From the NCBI GenBank assembly GCA_036557785.1, contig DATBGZ010000015.1, positions 1 to 64,000 on the forward strand: 64,000 nucleotides of DNA, given 5' to 3'. This document shows, in pieces, positions 54,696 to 63,688 of this stretch. Numbering within the stretch: the first letter of the stretch is position 1; each line of letters begins with the position of its first letter. The notes beneath the pieces are model-generated. The model saw only the letters and a list, made by a program, of their open reading frames with translations, was not told the DNA's origin and searched no databases. This DNA comes from DATBGZ01 sp036557785 (lineage in GTDB: Bacteria; Actinomycetota; Actinomycetes; Mycobacteriales; Micromonosporaceae). The position numbers and the translations under genes were made by a program.

Positions 54696-55415
54696 GATCC
54701 ACTTTCGGTCCGACAAGAGTACTTGACTGACAACTTTACCGAGCGTACCGTGCCTGCATCGCTCAAGAGGAGTAGGCATGGTGAAGTTGGCGGAGCGGTG
54801 CGGACCGGTGGATGAGGCGGTCGCGCACTGGTTCGTTGATGAAGATGTCGATACTTATTTTACTCTATTGGGCGACGGAAACGGACACTTCAGGACGGCG
54901 TACTGCGCCGTCGCCGTGGCGCTGCGCGATCATAGCGCCATTGGCAGGCTCGGGGTCCGCTCGGTGACGCGCGGCTCCGGGTTTACGCAGATCATGACAG
55001 CCCCTGCGACGGTATCGACAAGCGGAGTGGCACTCGTCGTGCTCGCCAGCCTGAGGCCACTCCACTTCCGCCGGGAAGCTCAGGCAGTGCAACACCACCC
55101 GCTCACGCGGCCCGCGGCAGCGCACGCCGCCCGTTGCTTGACCTACGAGCGGCCACCGGCCGGGTCTGGCCCGCGCTCGCGCGCCGCCCGGACTTCTGCG
55201 CCATCGCGGCGCGGCTCGAGCGGTTCAGCCAGCCGTCCAGGACCCATGTGCTTGACCCGCGACGGCTCGCGGAGTCCGTGCGACCGAGGAACCGCGAAAA
55301 GATGACGTAGGCGTTTAAGAACCTGCGTATTTAGTTACCAAACCGCCGACACGCCAGCGCCCGGACGCGTGGTCGGAGCGCCCCCCCGCACAACCAATGA
55401 GGTATCTGCCGTCCC
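54696..55415. other. 720-bp gap with a possible coding remnant
   Basis: Holds the GntR promoter and, on the plus strand at about 55130-55310, a stretch reading LDLRAATGRVWPALARRPDF, CAIAARLERFSQPSRTHVLD and ending RPRNREKMT then TAG. It looks like the C-terminus of a deleted, unidentified enzyme. No intact gene is convincing. Confidence 0.4.
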
Positions 55416-56615
55416 ATGAAGACCGTGGTCTGCGCCCCCGACAAGTTCCGGGGCGCGCTTACATCGACGCAAGCCGCGTCGGCGATGGCCCGTGGCGCCA
55501 AGACCGCGGGCTGGGTCGCGGTCGAGCACCCGATAGCGGACGGGGGCGAGGGCACCCGGGAGATCATCATCTCCGCCGGCGTGGGCCGCGTGCGCCACGT
55601 CGACACCGTCGACTCCCTCGGGCGCGCGGCCACGGTGCCGTACGTACTCGACGAGGCCGGCACCGCGATCATTGTCGCCGCGGACGTCATCGGCGTGGCC
55701 ACCTTGGCCGACCATGAGCTTGATCCACTCGCCGCAACGAGCCGGGGGTTGGCGCAGCCGATCCTGGCTGCCCAGGCTGCCGGGGCGAGTCGAGTGATCA
55801 TCTTCATCGGAGGCGTCGCCACGGTCGACGGCGGGCTCGGGCTCATTTCGGCGCTCGGCGGCACAGTCAAGTCTATCGACGGGCTGCCGTTGGGCGGTGT
55901 CGGGGGCGACCTCTTGGCGGTTCGCCATCTCGACCTGCGTCCGGCGCTGCAGCGAATCTCCAATGTGGAGCTGCTCGTGGCGACCGACGTCAGCAGCCCG
56001 CTCTACGGTGCCGACGGCGCGGCGCATGTCTTCGGCCCACAGAAGGGGGCCGACCGGGCCACGGTGCTGCTGCTGGACCGCGGCCTGGAGCATCTTGCCG
56101 GTTACCTGGGGGACGTCGCGGGGCGCCCCGGCGCCGGAGCAGCGGGGGGGCTCGGCGCAGCGCTCATGGCGCTGGGCGCGACGCGTGTCTCGGGCGCGGA
56201 CACGCTGCTCGAGCTGACCAACTTCCGCAGCCGGATCCGGGGCGTCGACCTGTGCCTGACCGGCGAGGGGAAGGTCGATCGCGGCACGGCGGCGGGCAAG
56301 GCCGCGGCGGCGGTCATCACGGCCTGCCAGGAGGAGTCCGTTCCGTGTGCCGTGCTCGGCGGGACGCTGACCCATGACGCCGAAGACCTGTACCCGCTCG
56401 GCACCGCCGGGGTCTTCGCGATCGGCCGTAAGCCACAGGCTCTCACCCGGGCGCTCGAGGAGACCGCGGAGGACCTGGAGCGCACCACCCGTGCGGTCTG
56501 CTCGTTCGCCGAGGCGGTCCGCGTCCATGCATCGCTCACCGGAACCGGCGACCGCCCGCCGCCCGGTGCCGGCAGCCAGAGCGAGGCGCTCTTTCAACTG
56601 TGCGGAGGTTCCTGA
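55416..56615 (+). CDS. glxK: Glycerate 2-kinase (GlxK/GarK type)
   Basis: 399 aa from ATG 55416. VCAPDKFRGALTSTQAASAM, HPIADGGEGTREII, FIGGVATVDGGLGLISALGG, VATDVSSPLYGADGAAHVFG, QKGAD, GRPGAGAAGGLGAALMALGA, LCLTGEGKVDRGTAAGKAA. All are hallmarks of the class II glycerate kinase family. It makes 2-phosphoglycerate from D-glycerate for lower glycolysis, the exit point of glyoxylate/tartrate/glucarate routes. Confidence 0.94.
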   Translation: MKTVVCAPDKFRGALTSTQAASAMARGAKTAGWVAVEHPIADGGEGTREIIISAGVGRVRHVDTVDSLGRAATVPYVLDEAGTAIIVAADVIGVATLADHELDPLAATSRGLAQPILAAQAAGASRVIIFIGGVATVDGGLGLISALGGTVKSIDGLPLGGVGGDLLAVRHLDLRPALQRISNVELLVATDVSSPLYGADGAAHVFGPQKGADRATVLLLDRGLEHLAGYLGDVAGRPGAGAAGGLGAALMALGATRVSGADTLLELTNFRSRIRGVDLCLTGEGKVDRGTAAGKAAAAVITACQEESVPCAVLGGTLTHDAEDLYPLGTAGVFAIGRKPQALTRALEETAEDLERTTRAVCSFAEAVRVHASLTGTGDRPPPGAGSQSEALFQLCGGS

Positions 56616-56980
56616 ATGGACAGCGGTGTCCAGCGCCCAGGCGCCCTGCCTTCATTAGCAAAATCCAATGTTACGAGAGTCGACGGGTCGGGGGGTGAAG
56701 GTGCGGCGACAAGGCGCCGAGACGGTCACTGGAACAGCGTGACCCTTCACGGGGATCGCGGGACGGGTGTATCAGCTCCTATCGAGCAGGGCCACCACCG
56801 TCCCGAATGAGAGACACAGACCGGGCCGGCGCGAGTCCTCTCCACCGGTGGGCCAGACGGTGACGGCCCGGAGCCATCGAGCTCGCAGCGCGTGTGCACC
56901 TTCGCGCGCGGCGAACGGGGACCATCTATCGACTGACATAGCTGCCGGACATTCCGGTACTGCAATCGGAAAGGGAGAGG
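56616..56980. other. Gap upstream of the DppA-type gene
   Basis: 365 bp. AT-richer patch near 56650-56675 (TTAGCAAAATCCAATGTTAC). No gene, repeat or clear promoter could be assigned. Confidence 0.35.
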
Positions 56981-58549
56981 ATGGCGATGAGACGTCGCCG
57001 AATACGGAAACACCTAGCGCTGGTCTTGGGCATAGTCATTGCCGCGGGCGGGCTGGCCGCGTGCAGTTCCGACAGCTCTGACAGCTCAGGCACGAAGGTC
57101 CTGACTGTTGTGGCCGCCGCCGCTCCGCTGGAGTTGGGAGTGTTGTCGGTCCAGAGCCTCTACAAGCCGATGCAGGACCTAGCCAGTGACACATTGGCAT
57201 ACCGCGACCCCGAAACCGGTGAGCTCAAGCCCGAGTTGGCCACGTCGTGGGAGCAGACCGCTCCCGACGAGTGGGTCTTCCATCTTCGTCCGGGCGTGAA
57301 GTTCCACGACGGCACCGACTTCGACGCCGAGGCCGCGGCCTGGAACGTCACCGTCCAGACCGACGCCAACACGGGCAAGAGCCGGGCCGCCGTCTTCGCC
57401 CCGAACCTCAAGGCGTCCGCGGTCGACCCCCTCACGCTGGACATCAAATGCGAGTCGGCCTGCCCGATCCTGGACCAGATCTCACCGCACATCCAGTTCA
57501 CCTCGCCGACGTACGCGTCCAAGAACCCCGACAAGTACATGGTCTGGCCGATCGGGACCGGCCCGTACTACCTGGCCGAGTGGAAGGACGACTACCTCCT
57601 GTACAAGCGCTTCGAGGACTACTGGAACAAGGACGAGCACATCTACTTCGACGAGGTCAAGGTGGTCTGGCGCGAGGAGGCTTCCGTGCGCGCTGCGATG
57701 GTCGCCAATGGGGAGGCCGACCTCGCGACCGACCTGACCCAGCTGGAGGCCGACCAGGTTCCGGTCGCGCTCTCGGTAAACTCGGCCGACTCGGCAGTGC
57801 TGCGCTTCCGCACCCGCGGCGCGAACGGCGAGCTGGACCCGGTTTGGGGCGACCGGCGGTTCCGGCAGGCACTCATGTACGCGATCGACTGTGACGCGAT
57901 GGCCAAGACGCTCATGAAGGGCGTGGTCAAGTGTGACCCGGTCCCGATGAACCCGGCCTCGGTGGGCTGGGTCGACGATCCCGGCTACCCCTACGACCCG
58001 GCGAAGGCTCGTGAGCTCCTAGACGAGGTTCTCGGAGCGGGCAAGGGGATCGACATCACGATCCTGGAGGAGGCCGGGGTGATCCCATCGGAGTGGAGCG
58101 ATGCCATAATCAGCTACTGGCACGACGTGGGCGTGAACGCGACCGTGCAGCAGCTCGAGGGCGACCTTCTCAACGCGCACGTCAGGCCAGGTCCGTGTGG
58201 CGTTCCAGGCGGTCAGTGCAGCATGCCTCCCGACGTCTACATCCTGGCCGCGCACACCAACGACCTCTTCGATGCGAGCATCCCGCTCCGGTACATGGAC
58301 TGCACGAACCCCGCGTCCTTTGCCGCCTGCGACCCGGCGTTCATCGCAGAGGCGGCGGACGCAGGCGCCAAGAGCGGTGCCGAGCGCAAGACCGCGATGG
58401 AGGAGATGGTCCGCAAGTGGGTCATCGGAGACGCACAGGTCAACGGCCTGTGGCACACGCCGTACGTCTTCGGTGCCTCGGAACGGCTCGTCTGGCCGCA
58501 TCCGCAGATGCTGAGGATCCGTCCCGACGAGATGAGCTTCAGCAGCTGA
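56981..58549 (+). CDS. ABC substrate-binding lipoprotein, DppA/OppA family
   Basis: 522 aa; ATG at 56981 or 56987 after AAGGGAGAGG. Basic start, helix LALVLGIVIAAGGLAA and lipobox LAAC. Family 5 binding-protein features: LATSWEQTAPDEWVFHLRPG, VKFHDGTDFDAEAAAWNV, IGTGPYYLAEWKDDYLLYKR, WGDRRFRQALMYAIDCDAMA, AKARELLDEVLGAG. Unusual for the family are several cysteine pairs (CESAC; PCGVPGGQC; CTNPASFAAC) that probably form disulfides. Likely ligand-capture partner of DppBCDF. Confidence 0.92.
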   Translation: MAMRRRRIRKHLALVLGIVIAAGGLAACSSDSSDSSGTKVLTVVAAAAPLELGVLSVQSLYKPMQDLASDTLAYRDPETGELKPELATSWEQTAPDEWVFHLRPGVKFHDGTDFDAEAAAWNVTVQTDANTGKSRAAVFAPNLKASAVDPLTLDIKCESACPILDQISPHIQFTSPTYASKNPDKYMVWPIGTGPYYLAEWKDDYLLYKRFEDYWNKDEHIYFDEVKVVWREEASVRAAMVANGEADLATDLTQLEADQVPVALSVNSADSAVLRFRTRGANGELDPVWGDRRFRQALMYAIDCDAMAKTLMKGVVKCDPVPMNPASVGWVDDPGYPYDPAKARELLDEVLGAGKGIDITILEEAGVIPSEWSDAIISYWHDVGVNATVQQLEGDLLNAHVRPGPCGVPGGQCSMPPDVYILAAHTNDLFDASIPLRYMDCTNPASFAACDPAFIAEAADAGAKSGAERKTAMEEMVRKWVIGDAQVNGLWHTPYVFGASERLVWPHPQMLRIRPDEMSFSS

Positions 58550-58575
58550 GGTGCATCGCGGGCACCGCGAGGCAG

Positions 58576-58603
58576 GCGACCGGCTCCGGAAGGGGCCGGT
58601 CGC
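58576..58603 (+). terminator. Rho-independent-type hairpin after the DppA-type gene
   Basis: Arms GCGACCGGCTCC (58576-58587) and GGGGCCGGTCGC (58592-58603) pair over 12 bp with one T-G wobble around GGAA. It lies 26 bp after the stop, between convergent genes. No U-run, as is common for actinomycete terminators; it may serve both strands. Confidence 0.75.
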
Positions 58604-58623
58604 TTGGCGCGTGCGCATGCCGG

Positions 58624-59454
58624 TCACGTCGGGCGGGCGTCGCGGCGGTCCTGGTGGGCCTGTCTGGTGAGCTCGCCCAGGACCGCGGAGAGCCGGCCCG
58701 CCGAGCGCCGGAGCGCGTTCAGCGTCGCCGTCTGAAGGAGGGGGCTCACCCGGCCCTCCGGACCCGATACCGAGATGGCGGCGGGTGTGGGGGCCCCGGC
58801 GACCGGCACCGCAATACACGACACCCCAACCTCCTGCTCGCCGTTGTCGACGGCGTAACCGCGCCGGCGCGTCAGGGCCAGCTCCTCAAGAAACCGATCG
58901 AGCGAGGTGATAGTCGTCGCCGTCATCGCCGGCATCCCGGCACGCCCCAACAGCTGGGCGACGCGCGGCTCGGGAAGCTGGGACAGAATCGCCTTGCCGA
59001 CGCCGGTGGAGTGGGCACTGACCCGGCGACCCACCTCGGTAAACATTCGCATCGAGTGTCGCGACGGCGCCTGAGCGACGTAGACGATGCCGTCGCCGTC
59101 CAGGATCGCCATGTTCGCCGTCTCGCCGGTGAGCTCGACCAGTTCCGCCAGTACGGGCTGGGTCCACTGACCGAGCAGCTGGCTCGCTGCCTGGCCCAAC
59201 CGGATCAGCCGCGGGCCCAGGACGTAACGCCGCGACGCCCCTCGCCGCAGGTATCCGAGGCTGGCCAGGGTCTGGGTGAGGCGGTGCGTGGTCGCGAGCG
59301 GGAGGTCGCACGCGGTCGCGAGCTCGCTCAGCCCGGCCTCACCGCCGGCGTCGGCCAACCGCTCCAGCAGGTCGAACGCCCGCGCGAGCGACTGGATCGA
59401 GCCCGAGCGGGGTTGGGCCACCTCGGCGGAGGCCTTCCGTTTGCGCGGCGCCAT
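58624..59454 (-). CDS. IclR-family regulator of malate synthase
   Basis: 276 aa from ATG 59454; the much longer open frame to the right is antisense of malate synthase. Winged helix IQSLARAFDLLERLADAGGE, LATACDLPLATTHRLTQTLA; effector domain ETANMAILDGDGIVYVAQAP, HSTGVGKAILSQLPE, LALTRRRGYAVDNGEQEVGV, SCIAVPVAG. Divergent from aceB with 93 bp between. In Streptomyces an IclR regulator (AllR) similarly flanks a malate synthase and senses glyoxylate or ureides; the same role is plausible here. Confidence 0.9.
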   Translation of the reverse strand: MAPRKRKASAEVAQPRSGSIQSLARAFDLLERLADAGGEAGLSELATACDLPLATTHRLTQTLASLGYLRRGASRRYVLGPRLIRLGQAASQLLGQWTQPVLAELVELTGETANMAILDGDGIVYVAQAPSRHSMRMFTEVGRRVSAHSTGVGKAILSQLPEPRVAQLLGRAGMPAMTATTITSLDRFLEELALTRRRGYAVDNGEQEVGVSCIAVPVAGAPTPAAISVSGPEGRVSPLLQTATLNALRRSAGRLSAVLGELTRQAHQDRRDARPT

Positions 59455-59514
59455 CACACACCTCTTGTCCACACTGCCGGCTCTGGATAGGCTGATTTCG
59501 CATCCCAGAAGCAG

Positions 59515-59532
59515 TTTACCGCAATACGGAAA
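59515..59532. promoter_or_regulatory. Candidate IclR operator before aceB
   Basis: TTTACCGCAATACGGAAA is an imperfect palindrome (CCG/CGG arms flanked by TTT and AAA), 15 bp upstream of the malate synthase ATG and in the IclR-aceB divergent gap. Likely binding site of the IclR protein. Confidence 0.5.
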
Positions 59533-59547
59533 CCTGAGGGACGAGCG

Positions 59548-61113
59548 ATGACTGTCCAGGTCGATGGGCCCCGCGGACACCGGCACGACGAGATCCTCAC
59601 GCCGCCCGCGCTGGAGTTGGTGGCCGCGCTGCATCACGAGTTCGAGGGCCGACGCCGCGAGCTGCTGGCGCGACGCGCGGAGCGCTACGAGCATCTCGCC
59701 AGCGGCGGGACCCTCGGCTTCCTCGAGGAGACGGCCGCGATCCGCGACGGCGACTGGCGCGTCGCCCCGCCCGCCGCGGGACTGGTGGACCGCCGCGTCG
59801 AGATCACAGGCCCGACCGACCGCAAGATGACCATCAATGCCCTCAACTCCGGGGCCAAGGTATGGCTGGCAGACTTCGAGGACGCGATCTCGCCGACCTG
59901 GGAGAACGTCGTCGGTGGGCAGCTCAACCTGGTCGATGCCCTTGACCGGAGCATCGACTTCGTCTCCGATGACGGCAGGGAGTACCGGCTCGGCGAGGAG
60001 ACTCCCACGATCGTCGTCCGACCTCGGGGTTGGCACCTGGTCGAGAAGCACGTGCTCGTCGATGGCCAGCCCGTCGCCGGCGCGCTTTTCGACTTCGCCC
60101 TGTACCTGTTGCACTGCGGGCGGCGGCAGCTCGCCGCCGGCAAGGGACCGTACTTCTACCTGCCCAAGCTGGAGAGCCACCCCGAGGCGCGGCTGTGGAA
60201 CGACGTGTTCGTCCTCGCCCAGGACCGCCTCGGGATGCCGCGGGGCACGATCCGCGCCACCGTCCTCGTCGAGACGTATCCGGCGGCGTTCGAGATGGAG
60301 GAGATCCTCTATGAGCTGCGGGAGCACTCGGCCGGCTTGAACGCCGGCCGCTGGGACTTCATCTTCAGCGTCATCAAGAAGTTCCGTATGCGGGGCCGCG
60401 AGTTCCTGCTCCCCGACCGCGGCCAGGTCACCATGATGGTGCCGTTCATGCGGGCCTACACCGAGCTGCTCGTGAAGACCTGCCACAAGCGCGGTGCGCA
60501 CGCCATCGGCGGCATGGCGGCGTTCATCCCCAGCCGCCGCGACCCAGCGGTCAACGCCGTCGCCCTTGCGAAGGTGCGGGAAGACAAGCTCCGCGAGGTA
60601 GCCGACGGCTTCGACGGGTCGTGGGTCGCGCACCCCGACCTCGTCCCGGTCTGCCGCGAGGCGTTCGACTCCGTGCTGGGCGACAGGCCCAACCAGCTCG
60701 ACCGCCAGCGCGACGACGTCCACGTCTCAGCGGCGGAGCTGCTCGATGTCGCATCGACCCCGGGAACCGTCACGGAGGCCGGGCTGCGCAACAACATCAG
60801 CGTCGCAGTCCAGTACCTCACGGCCTGGCTCAAGGGAACCGGCGCCGTAGGCATCTTCAACCTCATGGAGGATGCCGCGACGGCCGAGATCAGCCGATCC
60901 CAGGTCTGGCAATGGATAAAGAACACTGTCGAGCTCGACAACGGGACCGTGGTGACCAGGCAGCTGGTCGAGCGGCTCGTCGATGACGAGATCGCCAGAC
61001 TGCCGGGCGACCCGGCCGACTACGCCGACGGGCGGGAGACCTTCCTGGCGGTCGCGACCTCGGACGACTTCGTCGAGTTCCTCACCGTGCCCGCATACGA
61101 GAAGCTGGCCTGA
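59548..61113 (+). CDS. aceB: Malate synthase A
   Basis: 521 aa from ATG 59548 with GAGGGACGAG upstream. Signature segments: VWLADFEDAISPTWENVVGG, LYLLHCGRRQLAAGKGPYFY, LPKLESHPEARLWNDVF, RATVLVETYPAAFEMEEILY, ELREHSAGLNAGRWDFIFS, GSWVAHPDLVPVCREAFDSV. Condenses glyoxylate with acetyl-CoA to malate. No isocitrate lyase is nearby, so it probably consumes glyoxylate from the catabolic genes or ureides rather than from acetate. Confidence 0.96.
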   Translation: MTVQVDGPRGHRHDEILTPPALELVAALHHEFEGRRRELLARRAERYEHLASGGTLGFLEETAAIRDGDWRVAPPAAGLVDRRVEITGPTDRKMTINALNSGAKVWLADFEDAISPTWENVVGGQLNLVDALDRSIDFVSDDGREYRLGEETPTIVVRPRGWHLVEKHVLVDGQPVAGALFDFALYLLHCGRRQLAAGKGPYFYLPKLESHPEARLWNDVFVLAQDRLGMPRGTIRATVLVETYPAAFEMEEILYELREHSAGLNAGRWDFIFSVIKKFRMRGREFLLPDRGQVTMMVPFMRAYTELLVKTCHKRGAHAIGGMAAFIPSRRDPAVNAVALAKVREDKLREVADGFDGSWVAHPDLVPVCREAFDSVLGDRPNQLDRQRDDVHVSAAELLDVASTPGTVTEAGLRNNISVAVQYLTAWLKGTGAVGIFNLMEDAATAEISRSQVWQWIKNTVELDNGTVVTRQLVERLVDDEIARLPGDPADYADGRETFLAVATSDDFVEFLTVPAYEKLA

Positions 61114-61212
61114 GGACCCGGGTGTGACGCGTGCCGCTCGCGCCGGGGCCCGCACCCGGCCGCGCGCCGCGGACGTTGCCGCAGTGTCCGGCCCGTGTGT
61201 GATGCTGGCCCT

Positions 61213-61582
61213 ATGATCATCACATTTCGATGCGGAGCTCTGGCGATGGGATGTCCGCAACAGTGACACGGGGGTGTTCGTGAGGCTGCCTGCCGCGGCA
61301 TCCGAGCAGGTCCGCGAGCCGACCGAGGGTCCGCGGCGTGGCTTCGGCACGGTGCGGGCCACCATCGGCGGCAGCACGTGGGCGACATCGATCTTTCCGG
61401 AGAGCGGGAGCGGGTGCTACGTGCTGCCCCTCAGGCGCGCCGCCCGCACGGCCGAGGAGCTCGACATCGGTGACATCGCTCATGTCCCCTCGATCCCATC
61501 GACGGGTGACCAGCCGGCGTACTTGTCCGTTGTGGACTTTCTGCTCTGGCGCACTCCGATGTGGACTGTCTGGACCATCTGA
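61213..61582 (+). pseudogene. DUF1905-family gene, frameshifted near the start
   Basis: ATG 61213 begins MIITF, then a single extra T in a TTT run shifts the frame; the next frame continues FDAELWRWDVRNSDTGVFVR, GFGTVRATIGGSTWATSIFP, GCYVLPLRRAARTAEELDIG, the DUF1905 domain. The tail after GDIAHV also departs from the family. Without the extra base the protein would be about 120 aa. Either decayed or a sequencing error. Function of the family is unknown. Confidence 0.75.
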
Positions 61583-61636
61583 CGTGGCCGCGTCCTCCGG
61601 GACTGGTTCGCCCGCCCGACCTGCCGCGCCGTGCGG

Positions 61637-62200
61637 TCAGGCGGCGCTGAGGCCCGGCGGCATAGCGGGAATGCCTTCGGGAACGTGCTTAATCGCGTCG
61701 GCGAGGCTCAGGAGGTGCTCCCGCATGAGCGTGTCCGCCCAGTCTCGGCTGCCCCGCCACGATGGCCTTGATGATCGCGAGGTGCTCCTTGAGCCCCACC
61801 GCGGTCGACCCGGCAGCAGCGTGACACTGAACTGGTAGCGCACACTGTGGTAACGCAGGCGGTTCAGCACGTCTGATGCCGTGCGCAGGCGGGAGGCTTC
61901 GCGGATGTGGGTGTGCAGCTCCATGCCGCTGCGCCCGTGCCCGATGACGTCGCCACGCCGTACGGCCTGTTGCATCTCATAACCGAGCTGCCTGAGCTCC
62001 TGCCGCTCCCTCGGGGTCGCCGCAGTCGCGGCCCGGGCCGCCCACAGCCCCTCGAGCACACCGCGCACTTCGGTGATCCCCAGTGCCTCCTCCTTGGAGA
62101 CCGGGCGCACCCAGGCTCCGCGGTTGGCCGGACCACGTTCGGCATGCCGTCGATGCCGGCTCCCCGCCAGGCACCCTTCATCGACGCGGGCAGCTCGGCA
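61637..62200 (-). pseudogene. GntR-FCD regulator remnant with multiple frameshifts
   Basis: The main frame reads NRGAWVRPVSKEEALGITEV, EVRGVLEGLWAARAATAATP, MELHTHIREASRLRTASDVL and LMREHLLSLADAIKHVPEGI, an FCD-type effector domain. A one-base loss near 62128 separates MPNVVRP from NRGAWV; another near 61808 and an extra base near 61751 shift out and back around STAVGLKEHLAIIKAIVAGQ. The helix-turn-helix is not recognisable. A dead regulator, probably once linked to the glyoxylate genes. Confidence 0.8.
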
Positions 62201-62289
62201 CCGCGGGGGCGGTCGTCCACTCGGGAGGCGGGGGAATCTTGCCGATGCGGATGCGTCGACTGAGCATGGCCGAGCGGGGCATCGAAACG

Positions 62290-62765
62290 CCGACCGTGAG
62301 CCTGGCCGCAGTGCTGGCCGGTAACCGCGATGTCGGCGGGGCCACCCGGCTTCGGTTGACGGACCATGTCGAGGAGATCGTTGGTCGGGCTTTCTGGCAA
62401 TTCGGCGACTGGCACCCCGTGGTGCGTCGGGCGGAGCTGGACGCGTACCTGGACAACGTCGTACAACGCGAGTTCCCCGACCAGGGCTACCCAGTCCGCC
62501 GGCCGGCCGCGCTGCGTGCGTGGCTTGCCGCACACGCGCCCGCGACATCGACGATGACGGCCTATTCGAAGATCCTGAACGCGGCTCACTGCCGGGCTGG
62601 CGAACAAGCCGGCCCAGGAGACGACGCTTGCTTACCGCGACGCCCTGTCGTCTTTGTGGTTGCTCGATGCGGTACCACCGTGGATCCCCAGCTACAACCA
62701 CCTGGACCGACTCGGCCAGTCCCCCAAACCCCACCTCGCCAACCCCGCGCTGGCCGCCCGACTGT
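62290..62765 (+). pseudogene. DUF4143-type ATPase C-terminal fragment
   Basis: The plus strand reads RLRLTDHVEEIVGRAFWQFG, ELDAYLDNVVQREFPDQGYP, ALRAWLAAHAPATSTMTAYS and KILNAA, then after a one-base shift near 62590 PAQETTLAYRDALSSLWLLD, AVPPWIPSYNHLDRLGQSPK and PHLANPALAARL. This is the DUF4143 portion of AAA-type ATPases; the AAA domain and the far C-terminus are absent. It joins directly to the IS110 fragment. Confidence 0.75.
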
Positions 62766-63260
62766 GCTGCCGGCGTACGCGGCGACGGTGCGGGCGCAGA
62801 CCGCGATCCTGGCGGTCATCAACGCTCAGGTCGAGGCCATGCAAAGCAGGTCGACGCCCATTTCTAAGCACCCGGACGCTGAGGTCTACCTCAGCCAGCC
62901 CGGCCTCGGCGTGGTGCTCGGCGCTCGGGTGCTTGCCGAGTTCGGCGATGACAGGGACCGCTCCGCCGATGCCAGGGCCCGAACGCAACTACGGCGGTGC
63001 CAGCCCGATACCCCGCCAGTCAGGCAGAAGAAAGTCGTGCTGGATCGGTACGTCCACAACGACAGGCTCATCGACGCACTCGGCCGCCAGGCCCTGTCCG
63101 CACTGACCGCCTCGCCCGATGCGAGCGCCTACTACCGGCAACTGCGCGCACGCGGAACCAGCCACCACGCCGCGCTGCGCCAGCTCGGCAACCGCCTCGT
63201 CGGCATCCTCCACGGCTACCTCAAGACCGGCACCGCCTACAACGAAGCCACAGCCTGGCC
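62766..63260 (+). pseudogene. IS110-family transposase, C-terminal fragment
   Basis: About 160 residues match the Transposase_20 domain: LSQPGLGVVLGARVLAEFGD, RYVHNDRLIDALGRQALSAL, ASAYYRQLRARGTSHHAALR and LGNRLVGILHGYLKTGTAYN. The N-terminal DEDD nuclease domain is absent, and the usual Ser-Gly before KKxxV is missing (PPVRQKKVVL), so the catalytic serine region is damaged. No terminal boundaries were found. Confidence 0.85.
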
Positions 63261-63349
63261 CACCGACCAAGATCAACAGGTTGCGACAAAGGCCATGGGA
63301 TGTCTGAGCAGCGCAAATGCGGTTCGAATAGAGCCAGCACGATCAGACG

Positions 63350-63649
63350 CTATTCGTTGTCGCGATCCAGAAGGTGGGTGACGGGCAGTTCGGTCTCGGC
63401 GTACGCAACCGCAATGCGGCCGCCGGGGCGGTGCTCGGTGCGGGTCCGGTAGCACGCGCGCCAAGGAACCGACGGCCGCTCTACGTGGCTAAGCAGGGCG
63501 CGGTCATCGGCCAGGACGTCGGGCGGCTCGCGTACACCGAAGATCACATGTGTCGAGCTATTGCGCCCCTGGAGGGGCGGGAACTCTCCAAGATCTCGGA
63601 TCTTGTCCACAGTCGCGGCAGCGACGAGGCCTGCGCCGAAGCAGATCAT
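63350..63649 (-). CDS. Small hypothetical protein after the aminotransferase
   Basis: 99 aa from ATG 63649, 39 bp downstream of the aminotransferase stop on the same strand: GLVAAATVDKIRDLGEFPPL, SSTHVIFGVREPPDVLADDR, VERPSVPWRACYRTRTEHRP. GC-rich third positions support coding, but no family is recognised and the opposite strand is also open. It may be the intact tail gene of an operon or part of the adjacent decay zone. Confidence 0.4.
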   Translation of the reverse strand: MICFGAGLVAAATVDKIRDLGEFPPLQGRNSSTHVIFGVREPPDVLADDRALLSHVERPSVPWRACYRTRTEHRPGGRIAVAYAETELPVTHLLDRDNE

Positions 63650-63688
63650 GTCACCCGCGGCCCGGGCGCCTGGCCCTGCCGGATCTTG

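Noticed and set aside
54778..55305. Plus-strand 175-codon frame
   Set aside because: Composition changes along its length and its second half overlaps a better-looking relic in another frame; no family or ribosome support beyond GGAG-like bases.
59465..59473. DnaA-box-like TTGTCCACA
   Set aside because: Single copy in a divergent promoter, with no cluster, dnaA or dnaN nearby; not an origin.
59455..60723. N-terminal extension of the IclR gene across malate synthase
   Set aside because: The extension is exactly antisense to aceB; IclR proteins of about 275 aa start at 59454.
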